Assembly (NCBI GenBank): GCA_963743705.1 | Contig: CAVUQS010000005.1 | Location: forward strand, 372,001-436,000 | Origin: PALSA-243 sp963743705 | GTDB taxonomy: Bacteria; Acidobacteriota; Terriglobia; Bryobacterales; Bryobacteraceae | Length of the DNA stretch: 64,000 nucleotides | Direction: 5' to 3' | Shown here: positions 7,574-16,898 of the stretch, piece after piece | Layout: each line of letters starts with the position of its first letter | Position numbering within the stretch: position 1 is the first letter of the stretch | Position numbers and translations under genes: made by a program | Notes under the pieces: model-generated | What the model was told of the DNA's origin: nothing | Databases searched by the model: none | The model's input: only the letters and a program-made list of their open reading frames with translations

Positions 7574-7615
7574 GGGGTTTTTTCTAGATGCCGCCGTTAT
7601 GCTTGGAGGCAAGAC

Positions 7616-8034
7616 ATGAAGCCTTCTCTGTTCTATCGAATCGCTGCGGTTCTTCTGCTGCTACTTGCTGCCGGACATACGCTCGGCTTTCGCCAGTCCG
7701 ATCCGGCATGGGGAGTCGATGCGCTTCTTGGCTCCATGCGGTCGATTCACTTTGACTGCAGGGGTTCAGCCGGTCCTATTGGGATCTTTTTGTCGCGGCT
7801 GGATTCACGATCGGGGTGTTTTATTTATTCGCGGCGGTATTGGCGTGGCAGCTAGGCGGCCTTCCGTCAGAGACTTTGGCAGCGATGCGGGTCACCGTGT
7901 GGGCTCTCGCTCTTTGCTTTGCCGCAATCACGATTGTGAGCTGGAGATACCTCTTTGCCGTCCCTATCGCTTTTTCCATGGCGATTACCGCGTGTCTGAC
8001 TGCGGCAGCATGGCTTTCGGCGAAGCCAACCTGA
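7616..8034 (+). pseudogene. Small four-helix membrane protein, one frameshift
   Basis: The first frame (MKPSLFYRIAAVLLLLLAAG, then GVDALLGSMRSIHFD) breaks near 7754-7756. It continues in the next frame as LQGFSRSYWDLFVAAGFTIG and FYLFAAVLAWQLGGL, ending at the stop at 8032-8034. The two parts join into one ~139-residue protein with four membrane helices, typical of the small LIC_13387-like integral membrane proteins of acidobacteria. One base appears to be missing. The rest is intact, so this is either a very recent mutation or a sequence error. The function of the family is not known to me. Confidence 0.75.
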
Positions 8035-8064
8035 AGCCGTTTGGGGCCATGTTAGGGTTGAGCA

Positions 8065-10356
8065 ATGCGATCCGAAATGGCGATGCTTCGGGCGCCGGCC
8101 CTTCTAATCGTACTTGCCGCTCTGTGTTTGTGCCCCGCGTGGGCTCAGAACAGGGTGTTGAACGCGGCGTTCACTTCCACTGCGCTCGAGGTGGATGGCA
8201 AAGCCGAAGATGCGTGGAGCAAGGCCGAGGCTTCGGAGATCGCAATCTGCATGAATCCGCAGCGGACGGCCCAGCTCAGAGATTGCAAGGTCTCTGGCGG
8301 GGTGCGAGCGATGTGGAATGGGCCGCTGCTCTATCTGCTGTTCACGGTCACCGATCCGGATGTGACGACGGCGTCGCCGCAAGACGCGAGGCGTTCGGGC
8401 GTGCAGGTCTATGTCGATCAATACGACGACAAGTTTCCGAAGTTCGAGGAAGACGACGGGACCTTTACGATCAGCGCAGCGGGCCAGCAAACCGGAAATC
8501 GAACTAATGCCGGGCTGCCGTATTTCCCGGCGGTCTGGTCCACGCACCTTGTCTCTTACGCCGCGGCCGCGCGCACCGATTCCGCCGGCGGCAAGATCGG
8601 CTATACGGTCGAGGCGGCGTGGTCAATCGGCGATCTGCCGTTGAAGAACGGGACGCGAATCGGGATGGAATTTGTGATCAACGCAGTGTTCAGTTCTTCC
8701 GGCGCGGCGCAGTATCAGCTTTATTGGAGCAGCGGGAACAACAAGGGAACCAACGACAACACCATGTGGGGCGATGTGGTGCTGGCCGGATACGACGGCA
8801 AGTCTCCGATGCCGCTGAACACCTTTATGCTGCAGCAGAATATCGCGAAGGCTACGCCGTCGTCATCTTCCGCGACGGGATTTGTGCGCGGCATCTGGAC
8901 CGATGAATCGCGCGTGGACCGGGCTCTTGCCACGGCGAAGGCGGCGCTGCAGAAGGCGACGAAGCAATCGGAAATCGACTCGGCTAACACGGCGCTGGAC
9001 ACGGCGCTCCGAGGATTGCGCCGCATCGGAAAATACCCCGACCCGCACGATCTTCCCGCAGTGAACACGCTGCCCGATCCGTTTACGTTTTTCAGCGGCG
9101 CGAAGGTCGGTTCGGTTGCCGATTGGGAGAAGCGGCGGGCGGAGATCAAGGATCTGGCCCAGTATTACGAGTTCGGCTACATGCCGGCCGCGCCGCAAAC
9201 GTTGACGGCGGTATCGGCGCCAAACACGGGCGGCGCGGCAAATTCGAAGTCCATCAACGTGACGGTGCGGGATGGCGGCAAGACGGCATCGTTTGCGCCG
9301 GTGCTCTACCTACCTCCGACCGGCGCGCCTCCGTATCCGGTAGTGGTGCAGGAGAGCTTCCGCGCGTCCGCCCCGCCGAATCGCGCATTCATGGACGGCG
9401 GGTACGCGGTGCTCAATCTACCGACCTCGGATAATCCGGCGGCCGGCGTCCCGGGGATCGCAAGCGACGATGGCAACCACACGGGGGCGTTCTTCACGCT
9501 TTATCCGTACCAGCTCGACCGTAATGGGAACGATCGCGGAGTGCTGCTGGCGTGGGCATGGGGCGCGAGCCGCTGCGTGGACGCGCTGCAATATCTGGCG
9601 GCGCATGATCATGACTATGCGAATCTACTCGACTTGAAAAAACTGGTCGTCACCGGATTCTCGCGGTGGGGCAAGGCGGCGCTGCTGGCGGGGTTCCTCG
9701 ACGATCGATTCCAGGTGACTGCTCCTGGCGGATCCGGAAGCGGCGGCGCGGCGCCATACCGCTACGATTCGTTCGGCAACGTGCCTTTCCGCGCGGCGCC
9801 ATTCGGGAATGAGTATCCGTGGGGCCGGTCGCCTGGCGCTGAGGCGTTGGGCGACCACGTGCGGCACCAGACTCACAATTCGAATGAGATGATCCGGCGA
9901 TTTCTGAACGACATCGCGCCGGCGCCGGTGGAACCGCGCATGTACCGGACGGACACGTGGGGCTATGGAGACCGCCTGCCTTTCGACCATCACGAGATGA
10001 TCGCGGCGATCGCGCCGAGGGCCGTGATCATCGACAACACGAACGACGACTATGCCGACAATGCGGAGGGCGATGCAATCGGCTACGAAGGCGCAAAAGC
10101 GGTGTTCCAGTTTCTCGGCGCGCCGCAGAACCTGGCGCTCGATCTCTACATGGGCGGCGGCGGACACTCCCTGAAGCCCGTGCAAGCCGCGAATATCGTC
10201 AACTTCGCCAATATGGCGCTGTTCGGTAAGCCGCTGGCGGATGACGTGAAGAAGCAGCTGACGACCGATCCGTATCTGGATGCTGGAACTTATGAGCGCT
10301 ATTACGGCGGGCTGCGAAGAATGATGCCGTGGGCGGCCTCTACCAAAGCCCGATGA
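8065..10356 (+). CDS. Secreted CBM9-like / CE15 glucuronoyl esterase-type protein
   Basis: A 763-residue exported enzyme. A signal peptide (about 1-28, PAWAQ) precedes a family-9-like carbohydrate-binding/DOMON-type beta-sandwich (about 35-255: LEVDGKAEDAWSKAE, VQVYVDQYDD), a linker helix and a CE15-type alpha/beta-hydrolase (about 340-740). The nucleophile motif is TGFSRWGKAA with Ser533, matching the GxSRxGKxA signature. The catalytic His lies in DHHEMIAAIAPRA (642-643). CE15 enzymes cut ester bonds between lignin alcohols and 4-O-methyl-glucuronic acid of xylan. It sits alone, tail to tail with the DASS transporter and overlapping it by 17 bp. The substrate is inferred from the family. Confidence 0.85.
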   Translation: MRSEMAMLRAPALLIVLAALCLCPAWAQNRVLNAAFTSTALEVDGKAEDAWSKAEASEIAICMNPQRTAQLRDCKVSGGVRAMWNGPLLYLLFTVTDPDVTTASPQDARRSGVQVYVDQYDDKFPKFEEDDGTFTISAAGQQTGNRTNAGLPYFPAVWSTHLVSYAAAARTDSAGGKIGYTVEAAWSIGDLPLKNGTRIGMEFVINAVFSSSGAAQYQLYWSSGNNKGTNDNTMWGDVVLAGYDGKSPMPLNTFMLQQNIAKATPSSSSATGFVRGIWTDESRVDRALATAKAALQKATKQSEIDSANTALDTALRGLRRIGKYPDPHDLPAVNTLPDPFTFFSGAKVGSVADWEKRRAEIKDLAQYYEFGYMPAAPQTLTAVSAPNTGGAANSKSINVTVRDGGKTASFAPVLYLPPTGAPPYPVVVQESFRASAPPNRAFMDGGYAVLNLPTSDNPAAGVPGIASDDGNHTGAFFTLYPYQLDRNGNDRGVLLAWAWGASRCVDALQYLAAHDHDYANLLDLKKLVVTGFSRWGKAALLAGFLDDRFQVTAPGGSGSGGAAPYRYDSFGNVPFRAAPFGNEYPWGRSPGAEALGDHVRHQTHNSNEMIRRFLNDIAPAPVEPRMYRTDTWGYGDRLPFDHHEMIAAIAPRAVIIDNTNDDYADNAEGDAIGYEGAKAVFQFLGAPQNLALDLYMGGGGHSLKPVQAANIVNFANMALFGKPLADDVKKQLTTDPYLDAGTYERYYGGLRRMMPWAASTKAR

Positions 10357-11731
10357 GCTTCCACCACCACATGCCGACACCCATCCAGATGGCGAGATTG
10401 AATAGCGAGATGATGAAGCCGATGCGCCACCAGTCGGTTTGACGCACGTATCCGGGCCCGAAGAAAACGGGGGCGGAGCCGGTGCCGTAGTGCGTGATGC
10501 CGGCGTCGAGACTCGAGAAATAGGCCAGGGGCAGCGCGGCGACCATCGGCGGCACGCCGGAGGCCAGGGCGGCGGTGAGAAACGCGGGATAGAGTGCGGT
10601 GATTTGCGCGGTCATGCTGGCGAAGCTGTAGTGGATATATAGATAAGACGCGACCAGCGCGAACAGGGCCGCCTGCCACGGCCATCCGGTGAGGACGTGG
10701 AACCAGCGGCTCGAGAGAACGCCGATTGTGCCGCCGCTCACGAGGGCGTCGGACATCATGATGAGCCCGGCGAACCACACCAGGGCATCCCAGGCGCGGC
10801 GCTCGGCGAGCAGGTCTTCCCACTGCAGCACGCGCGCGAGCAGAATGGCGGAAACGCCGGCGAGGGCCACGATGGTGTTCGAGAGGCCGTGCCAGGGCGA
10901 GGTGATCCAGCCGATCATCACGGCGAGAAGAATCGCCACCAGCCATTTCTCTTCGCGCTTCATGGGACCCATGCGTTCGAGCTCGACTCGCGCCAATTCG
11001 CGCGCGGCGCTGGTGTCGCGGATTTTCGGCGGGGCGAGCTTGCGGATAATCAGCGGTACAATCGCCAGGCTCAGAGCGCCGGGCACGCAGGAACCGGCGA
11101 ACCAGCGGCCCCATGTTAGGTCCACGTGGCCGATCTGGCGGGCGAAATCGGCAATGAGCGGATTGGCGGCCATGCCGGTGAGGAAAATCGCCGAGGCGGT
11201 GTAGGTGGTGTGATACGAGACGAGCACCAGGAACTCGCCGATGAGCTTCGATGTGGGTCCGGGCAGTGAGCCGAAATCGGCGGCCACGCTACGCACCACC
11301 GGGAAAACGATGCCGCCACCGCGGGCGGTGTCCGATGGGATGAAGGGCGCGAGCGCGAGGTCGGCGGCGGCCAGCGAGTAGCCGAGGCTGAGCGGCGTGC
11401 GTGCGAATCGCCGGATGAAGAAGTAGCCGACGCGCGTGCCGAAACCGGTCGCGGTCACGGCGCGCGCGAAGAGAAACGCCGAGAAGATCAGCCACACAGT
11501 GACGTTGGAGAATCCGGACAGCGCCTGCGCCGGCGGCAGGGTACGTGTGAGCGCGAGCACCGTGATGGCGACGAGAACGCTGACGCCCATCGGTATAGGC
11601 TGCGCCAGCAGCGCCACGATGGTGGCGACGAACACCGCCAGCAGGTGCGATTGCGCGTGGCTCAGGCCGGGGATCGGAACGAACCAGAGGATGAGAGCAG
11701 GGACCAGGACCACCACCCAGCGCCAGGACAT
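10340..11731 (-). CDS. DASS-family (2-oxoglutarate/malate translocator-like) anion transporter
   Basis: A 463-residue inner-membrane protein with about 12 hydrophobic segments. It shows the paired signature regions of divalent anion/sodium symporters of the plant DiT/CitT branch: FIPSDTARGGGIVFPVV in the N-half and THYGTGSAPVFFGPGYV in the C-half. These contain the SNT-like substrate and cation sites. Such transporters move dicarboxylates (malate, 2-oxoglutarate, citrate, tartrate). The gene is last in a tight leftward run after DUF1592, DUF1552 and nucleoside-hydrolase-like genes, 23 bp from its neighbour, so it may import a product made by those exported proteins. The family is certain; the substrate is not. 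Confidence 0.88.
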   Translation of the reverse strand: MSWRWVVVLVPALILWFVPIPGLSHAQSHLLAVFVATIVALLAQPIPMGVSVLVAITVLALTRTLPPAQALSGFSNVTVWLIFSAFLFARAVTATGFGTRVGYFFIRRFARTPLSLGYSLAAADLALAPFIPSDTARGGGIVFPVVRSVAADFGSLPGPTSKLIGEFLVLVSYHTTYTASAIFLTGMAANPLIADFARQIGHVDLTWGRWFAGSCVPGALSLAIVPLIIRKLAPPKIRDTSAARELARVELERMGPMKREEKWLVAILLAVMIGWITSPWHGLSNTIVALAGVSAILLARVLQWEDLLAERRAWDALVWFAGLIMMSDALVSGGTIGVLSSRWFHVLTGWPWQAALFALVASYLYIHYSFASMTAQITALYPAFLTAALASGVPPMVAALPLAYFSSLDAGITHYGTGSAPVFFGPGYVRQTDWWRIGFIISLFNLAIWMGVGMWWWKLIGLW

Positions 11732-11754
11732 TGACCGATTATATCCGCGAGCGG

Positions 11755-12732
11755 TTACTGCTTCTTGACCGGCGGCGGCGTGGCATCGGCGGGGCGGGCG
11801 CCGCGACGACCGCCTCCGGCGCGCGGGGGCGCGACGGAGAGCTCGGTAAGCGCTTTGACCACGGCGTCTTTTTGGGCGTCGTCGAGGAGCAAACGGCGAT
11901 GCTTGCCATCGGCGGAAGGAGTGTGTTCGATGGCGCCCGCGGACGAGACGCGGAAGGTTCCGGGCTCAGAGAGCTTGAAGTAGTTTTCCTTCATGCGCAC
12001 GGCGAACAGCACGGCGTCCATAGAGGTGGTGGGCGCGTCGTACGGCATCTGGCCAAAGGCGCCGTAGGCGTCTACCAGAGGATTCGCCTTGGGCATGGGA
12101 AAGTTGTTTTCGATGCACGCGGCGGGGAAACGGATGGCGTCGCCGATTTCGGGGCCGCACAAATAAATCGACGTGGGCCAATCGGTGAAGAATTTCTGCG
12201 CGGCTTCGGGGCTGGAGATCTTCGGATCGGCGAGCACCAGATGGCGCACGGTTCCGGCGACGACTTCCTTCGCGCCGCGCAAACTCAAGAGGCGCGAGAC
12301 CGTGGCGAGGGAACCGGAGGCGACGATAATCGAATTCTTGGGCTGCGACGCGGTGAGCGCGTTGCGGAAAACCGTGGCCGGATCGGCCGTATCCAGCATG
12401 CGCGTCACCGACGGTTTGTAGAGCGGCGAGCCGTCATCGCCCTTCTTGGCCAGCAGCGCGGAATAGATGGGCACCGGCTGCGGCTTGCCGTCCGGCGCGC
12501 CGATGGGCAAGACGCCGCCGAAGAAGCCGCCGGGGGAATAGAAGCGCTTCACTGCGTCGCAGAATTGCGCGGCGGGAAGGTCCGGGCGATTGACGGAAAG
12601 GGCCGCCTGGCGCAGTTCGTTCTTGCCTTCCAGGCCATGGAGCAGCGCGAGCGTCAGCAAATCGGCCGGACGATCGAACGCGGCATCGAAGAGCACGCCG
12701 ACCGGAGGAACGCCGCCACCGCCAAATTGCAT
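11755..12732 (-). CDS. Nucleoside hydrolase-like protein with altered metal motif
   Basis: A 325-residue protein. The start (GVLFDAAFDRPADLLTLALL), the central glycine-rich strand NSIIVASGSLATVSRLL and HLVLADPKI, followed by WPTSIYLCGPEIGDAIRF, resemble the Rossmann-like core of inosine-uridine-preferring nucleoside hydrolases. The usual DxDxxxDD calcium motif is not present, only scattered Asp residues (DAAFDRPAD), so catalysis may differ or be lost. No signal peptide is visible. Its ATG lies 3 bp after the DUF1552 stop, which implies translational coupling. The C-terminus is Arg/Gly/Pro-rich (AGGGRRGARPAD). The fold call is moderately confident; the activity is open. Confidence 0.55.
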   Translation of the reverse strand: MQFGGGGVPPVGVLFDAAFDRPADLLTLALLHGLEGKNELRQAALSVNRPDLPAAQFCDAVKRFYSPGGFFGGVLPIGAPDGKPQPVPIYSALLAKKGDDGSPLYKPSVTRMLDTADPATVFRNALTASQPKNSIIVASGSLATVSRLLSLRGAKEVVAGTVRHLVLADPKISSPEAAQKFFTDWPTSIYLCGPEIGDAIRFPAACIENNFPMPKANPLVDAYGAFGQMPYDAPTTSMDAVLFAVRMKENYFKLSEPGTFRVSSAGAIEHTPSADGKHRRLLLDDAQKDAVVKALTELSVAPPRAGGGRRGARPADATPPPVKKQ

Positions 12733-12735
12733 CGG

Positions 12736-14088
12736 TCAGCCCAGGTTCAGTCCGAGATCGAGACCGCCGACGCGGCCGGTGGAGTCGCCGAAATCTTCGA
12801 CCTGCACGCCCATGATGTCCATCATGGAGAGGAACAGGTTGCACATCGGCGTTTCGCGGCGGTATTCGAGGTAGCGCCCGGGCTTGATGGCGCCGCCCGC
12901 GCGGCCTGCGACCATGGTCGGCAGATCTTCGTGCAGGTGGCGGTTGCCGTCAGAAAGCCCGGCGCCGTAGACGATCATCGAGCTATCGAGCAGGTTAGAG
13001 TCGCCGTCCGGAGTGTTCTTGAGCTTCTGCGCCCACTTCGCAAACTGCTCCACGTGATAGGTGTTGATCTGCGTTACTTTCTCGATCAAATCGGGCTGGT
13101 TGCGGTGATGGGTCAGCGGATGGTGGCCGTCGGGAATCTCGATTTCACGGTAGGCGCGCGACGAGCCTTCGCGAGTCACCAGGAAGGTCACGATGCGCGT
13201 CATGTCGGCCTGGAAGGCTACCGTGATCATGTCGGTCATGAGGCGGAAGTGCTCGGCGAAATCGGCGGGGATGCCGTACGGCTTATCCATCTTGGGATCG
13301 ATCTGGGCATTGGCGGTCTCAGCCGCCTCGATCTGCCGCTCGATTTCGCGAATCGCCGAGAGATACTCGTCCAATTTGCGGCGGTCGCTGGGACCGAGCT
13401 TGGTTTCGAGGGAGCGCGTGGAGTCGTTGACGAAATCGAGAATGCTGCGGCGATAGACCGCCTGCCGCTTGCGCGCCTCGGGCGAGAGAACAATGCCATC
13501 GCCGAACAAACGTTCGAAAAGATCGCGCGGGTTGAGCGTGGGCGGCAGCGGAACGGTCTCGCTCTTCCAAGCGAGATTGTTAGTGTAGGCGCACGAATAA
13601 CCGGAATCGCAATCACCTGCCTGGCGGCCGTCTTCCATGCCGATTTCGAGCGACGGGAAGCGCATCTGGCTGCAGGCTTGAGTGGCGACCAGTTGATCGA
13701 AGGAGACGCCGGCGCGGATGTCGCTGAGCGATTTCTTGACGTGAACGCCGGTGAGATAGGTGCCGCAACAACGACCGTGATCGCCGGCGCCATCGAGCAG
13801 CGCGCGGCCGGCGTTGTGAGTCAAGTTGCCGAGCAGAAGGATGTCGTCCTTCATCGGCTCCATCGGCTTCAGCACGCGGCCCAGGGTTCCCAGGGCGCCT
13901 TCGGCCGCCGGATTCCAGTGCTGCATGATGATGCCGTTGGGAACGTAGACCATCGCCATGCGCACGGGCGCTTTGGGCGCGGCGGACATCGCCGGCGCCA
14001 TGGCATCGAGAAATGGGAGCGCGACTGCTGCGCCCATGCCTTGCAGAAAAGTGCGACGCGCGAGCGCTTTGCGTTCAATGGGGGTCAT
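12736..14088 (-). CDS. DUF1552 protein, Tat-type export signal
   Basis: About 450 residues. The N-terminus RRTFLQGMGAAVALPFLDAM is a twin-arginine-like signal. The body follows the DUF1552 (HXXSHH) pattern: RMAMVYVPNGIIMQHWNP, HNAGRALLDGAGDHGRCCG, HHPLTHHRN and SSMIVYGAGLSDGNRHLHED with clustered His residues. DUF1552 proteins accompany DUF1592 cytochrome-like proteins in planctomycetes and acidobacteria, but no biochemical role is established to my knowledge. The ATG at 14088 is chosen over an in-frame TTG at 14121, because it places the RR motif near the N-terminus and a purine-rich GAAGAGAG precedes it. It is the second gene of a four-gene operon. Confidence 0.88.
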   Translation of the reverse strand: MTPIERKALARRTFLQGMGAAVALPFLDAMAPAMSAAPKAPVRMAMVYVPNGIIMQHWNPAAEGALGTLGRVLKPMEPMKDDILLLGNLTHNAGRALLDGAGDHGRCCGTYLTGVHVKKSLSDIRAGVSFDQLVATQACSQMRFPSLEIGMEDGRQAGDCDSGYSCAYTNNLAWKSETVPLPPTLNPRDLFERLFGDGIVLSPEARKRQAVYRRSILDFVNDSTRSLETKLGPSDRRKLDEYLSAIREIERQIEAAETANAQIDPKMDKPYGIPADFAEHFRLMTDMITVAFQADMTRIVTFLVTREGSSRAYREIEIPDGHHPLTHHRNQPDLIEKVTQINTYHVEQFAKWAQKLKNTPDGDSNLLDSSMIVYGAGLSDGNRHLHEDLPTMVAGRAGGAIKPGRYLEYRRETPMCNLFLSMMDIMGVQVEDFGDSTGRVGGLDLGLNLG

Positions 14089-14163
14089 AACTCGCTCTCT
14101 TCTCCGGCGGCGCGTAACCAAACAAGCGCCACGGCTTTTATTTTACTCCTACCGCTGTAACAC

Positions 14164-16449
14164 TCAGTTCATGGCCACGGTTTTCGTGGCAGTTTCTCCG
14201 CGCGATTCCAGGAATGGCGCACTGTGCACGATGGCAAAAATCAGGCTTTGAAATCCATATTTCGAGGCCGCCATCTGTTTCTCAATGGCCGACACGGTGC
14301 GCGCGTCGTACGATTCCAGACCGCGTTCGAGGCCGTAGGTCAGCAACTTTTCGGTAAGACAGTGGGAAAACTCAGGCATCACGCCGGTGAGCGCCGAGCG
14401 CATTTCGGCGGGCGTCGAAAACGTGGCGCCGTTGGGCAACGTGCCGCTGGAATCCACGGGGAACAAGCCATCCATGGAGCGCCATTTTCCGATGGCGTTG
14501 TAGTTTTCCAGGCTGAAGCCGAGAGGATCCATCTTGTTGTGGCACACGGCGCACGCCGGGTCGGCGCGATGCTTTTCCATCTGCTGGCGCAGCGACGCCG
14601 ATTTGCCAGTAGCGGCTTCATCGAGCGGCGGAATGTCCGGCGGGGGCGGCGGAACCGGCGAGCCGAGGATATTGTCGAGAATGAATTTGCCACGCAGCAC
14701 CACCGACGTGCGCGAGGGATAGCTTGAAACCGTCAGGACGGCGCCTTGCGTGAGCACGCCGCCGCGCTGATCGCCGGTGAGTTCCACGCGGCGGAAGTCG
14801 GGGCCCTTCACGTCCGGGACGCCGTAGAAGTTGGCCAGCTTTTCGTTCAGGAAGGTGTACTTGGCGTCGAGAAAATCGGAAATGGGCCGGTTTTCGCGCA
14901 GGACGTAGTCGAAGAACATGCGCGTTTCGGTCTTCATGTCGGCGCGCAGATCGGCGTTCCATTCGGGGAACTTCTTAGGATCGGGCTTGACGACGTCCAG
15001 ATTGCGGGTTTCGAGCCACTGGCCGGCGAAATTCGAGGCCAGCGCGCTCGAGCGCGGGTCTGCCAGCATGCGCTTCATTTGCGCATCGAGGGCGGCGGAA
15101 TCGTGCAGCTTGTTCTGCCCGGCCAGCGTCAATAACTCGTCGTCGGGCATGGAACTCCACAGGAAATAGCTCAGGCGCGACGCCAGTTCGTAGTCGGAAA
15201 CGGGATGGGCGGCGGTTACCGTGCGGTTCTCAATCTTGAACAGGAAGTTCGGCGAAACCAGCATGGCCTCGATGGCGAGTTGAATTCCCTGCTCCGCGCT
15301 CTGCCCCTGGCTGCGCGCCAACGCTACAAACTTCATCAGCGCGGCGATTTCCTGCGGCGTGGCGGTCCGCCGATAGGCGTGATTGGCCATGTTGGCGACG
15401 ATACGCTGCACGCAGGCTGGGCCGGTTTTGGGGTCGCAGATCAGGACCTTCTTGCGGCTGGCGCTCTCTCCCGCGGCGGCATAGGGGCCGACAAATGTCA
15501 TGGAATCGACAAATTTATTCTTCTTACGGTTGTAGAGATCGGCCTTGGCCACGCTATCGATGAAGTCATCGTTGAGAAAGCCGGCGCGAAATGTATGTTC
15601 ACCCTCAGTCAGTTGGACGCGCATGTGTTCTTCGGAGTAGGGATCGAAGTAGACCAGCTTGGAGGGCTTGGTTTCGACTTCCATGCTCTGCGCCAGCTTG
15701 CCGTCGATCCACAATGCCAGGGTGACCGGCTTGGCATCGGCCGGACGCTCGCCCTGCAGGCCGAAGCGGATGGTGTAATCGCCGTCGAAATCCACGCGGA
15801 AGTTGGTTTCGACGGTGCTGCGGTCGATGCGGGTGATGGCCTTGTTGCGGCCGGACCGTTCCATTTCGATCGGTTTGGGCAGCGGGTCGGCGCCGATGGC
15901 GCGCGAGGCGATGCGCTGGGCAGCCGCCATGTATTTCGACATGAGTAGCGGCGAGACAGTCAGCACGCTGCCGATGTTGTCGAAGCCGTAGCCGGAATCA
16001 TCGGTGGGGAAGGTCTTGTCGGCCTGGAAATCCACGGCCAGCAGGTCACGGACGGTGTTCGCGTATTCGTAGCGGTTGAGGCGGTGCGCCACCACGCGGC
16101 CAGGATCGGGTTTGGCGGCCTTATCGATCTCATCGAGGCGCGCCTGCACATAGCCGGTGAGCGCGTCCACTTTTTCGGCGGGCGGCTTAGGAATGCCTTT
16201 GGGCGGCATCTCGCCGGTGCGTAGTTTTTGCAGGATGATCTCCCAACCATCGCGATTTTTCGTCAGCGATTGCGGGTCAAGAAATACCTGGATGTTCATT
16301 CCGCCGGACGAGACCTGCTGGTTGTGGCAACCCATACAGACATTTCGAAAGACGGGATCGACCGCCGAATGAAATGACTCATCGGATGGACCTGCGAACG
16401 ATACCAAGGCGGTGGAACAGAGCAGAAACGTAGCGTGCCTTAGGGCCAT
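14164..16449 (-). CDS. DUF1587/1592/1588/1585 planctomycete-type cytochrome protein
   Basis: A 761-residue secreted protein. A signal peptide (about 1-20) is followed by a cytochrome c-type heme motif CMGCH (38-42) and the axial-Met-type GEMPPKGIPKPP segment. Next come DUF1587 (RLNRYEYANTVRDLL), a carbohydrate-binding-like region, DUF1592 (ASRLSYFLWSSMPDDELL), DUF1588 (GGVLTQGAVLTVSSYPSRTS plus a CAVCH motif near 645) and DUF1585 at the end (EKLLTYGLERG). This domain order is standard for the family found beside DUF1552. Its role is unproven; periplasmic electron transfer or polymer oxidation is often guessed. First gene of the leftward operon, 42-75 bp before DUF1552. Confidence 0.9.
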   Translation of the reverse strand: MALRHATFLLCSTALVSFAGPSDESFHSAVDPVFRNVCMGCHNQQVSSGGMNIQVFLDPQSLTKNRDGWEIILQKLRTGEMPPKGIPKPPAEKVDALTGYVQARLDEIDKAAKPDPGRVVAHRLNRYEYANTVRDLLAVDFQADKTFPTDDSGYGFDNIGSVLTVSPLLMSKYMAAAQRIASRAIGADPLPKPIEMERSGRNKAITRIDRSTVETNFRVDFDGDYTIRFGLQGERPADAKPVTLALWIDGKLAQSMEVETKPSKLVYFDPYSEEHMRVQLTEGEHTFRAGFLNDDFIDSVAKADLYNRKKNKFVDSMTFVGPYAAAGESASRKKVLICDPKTGPACVQRIVANMANHAYRRTATPQEIAALMKFVALARSQGQSAEQGIQLAIEAMLVSPNFLFKIENRTVTAAHPVSDYELASRLSYFLWSSMPDDELLTLAGQNKLHDSAALDAQMKRMLADPRSSALASNFAGQWLETRNLDVVKPDPKKFPEWNADLRADMKTETRMFFDYVLRENRPISDFLDAKYTFLNEKLANFYGVPDVKGPDFRRVELTGDQRGGVLTQGAVLTVSSYPSRTSVVLRGKFILDNILGSPVPPPPPDIPPLDEAATGKSASLRQQMEKHRADPACAVCHNKMDPLGFSLENYNAIGKWRSMDGLFPVDSSGTLPNGATFSTPAEMRSALTGVMPEFSHCLTEKLLTYGLERGLESYDARTVSAIEKQMAASKYGFQSLIFAIVHSAPFLESRGETATKTVAMN

Positions 16450-16898
16450 GGTTATTCTAATGATATATCCATAACCCGCCGCTGCGGAAAAAGGCGCGGC
16501 CGTGGTGGTCCATTTGGGACATTACGGTGGATTTCAGCCGGTAAGGAAAACAAGGGCCCGTGTGACAGCCACAGGCCCGCGGGCAAAGACGGTTGTGAGG
16601 GTTTCGAGGACAGCTAGAAGAGTTTTATGCGAGGTGACTGTTTAGGCGGGAATCGATAAAGAAGGTCAACCGTCTTTCCGCGGGTCTGAGAATTCGTAGT
16701 CACGCTCGCAATAACAGCAATCTTCGCGCCAAACGTCTCAGGCTTTGAAATCAGTGGTTTTTTAAAGGGGCGGCAAGTCTTTGGCGCGCGGCTGTATGCA
16801 AAATTGGCGCCCCGTTGTGTCAACCTCGTGTTCCAAATTGACGCAAACCACCGGGACGTGCGGCTGAGCCGCGGAAAAACATGAGAAAAATTCCGTGA
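16450..16898. other. Gene-free interval with structured segments
   Basis: About 450 bp between the divergent DUF1592 and GT2 genes. I find no convincing protein. A minus-strand frame of 95 codons (16614-16901) is basic and shows no protein-like pattern. Two secondary structures stand out: a hairpin with a T-rich tail on the minus strand at 16545-16578, and GGGGCG pairing with CGCCCC at 16767-16813. The terminator-like element facing left with no gene upstream of it suggests a small leftward RNA. Confidence 0.5.
16545..16578 (-). terminator. Rho-independent-type terminator facing left
   Basis: GGGCCCGTG and CACAGGCCC pair over 9 positions with one mismatch around a 7-base loop (16554-16578). 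In the minus-strand transcript the stem is followed by TTGTTTTCC. No T-tract follows on the plus strand, so it would act on leftward transcription coming from 16580-16900. Confidence 0.5.
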
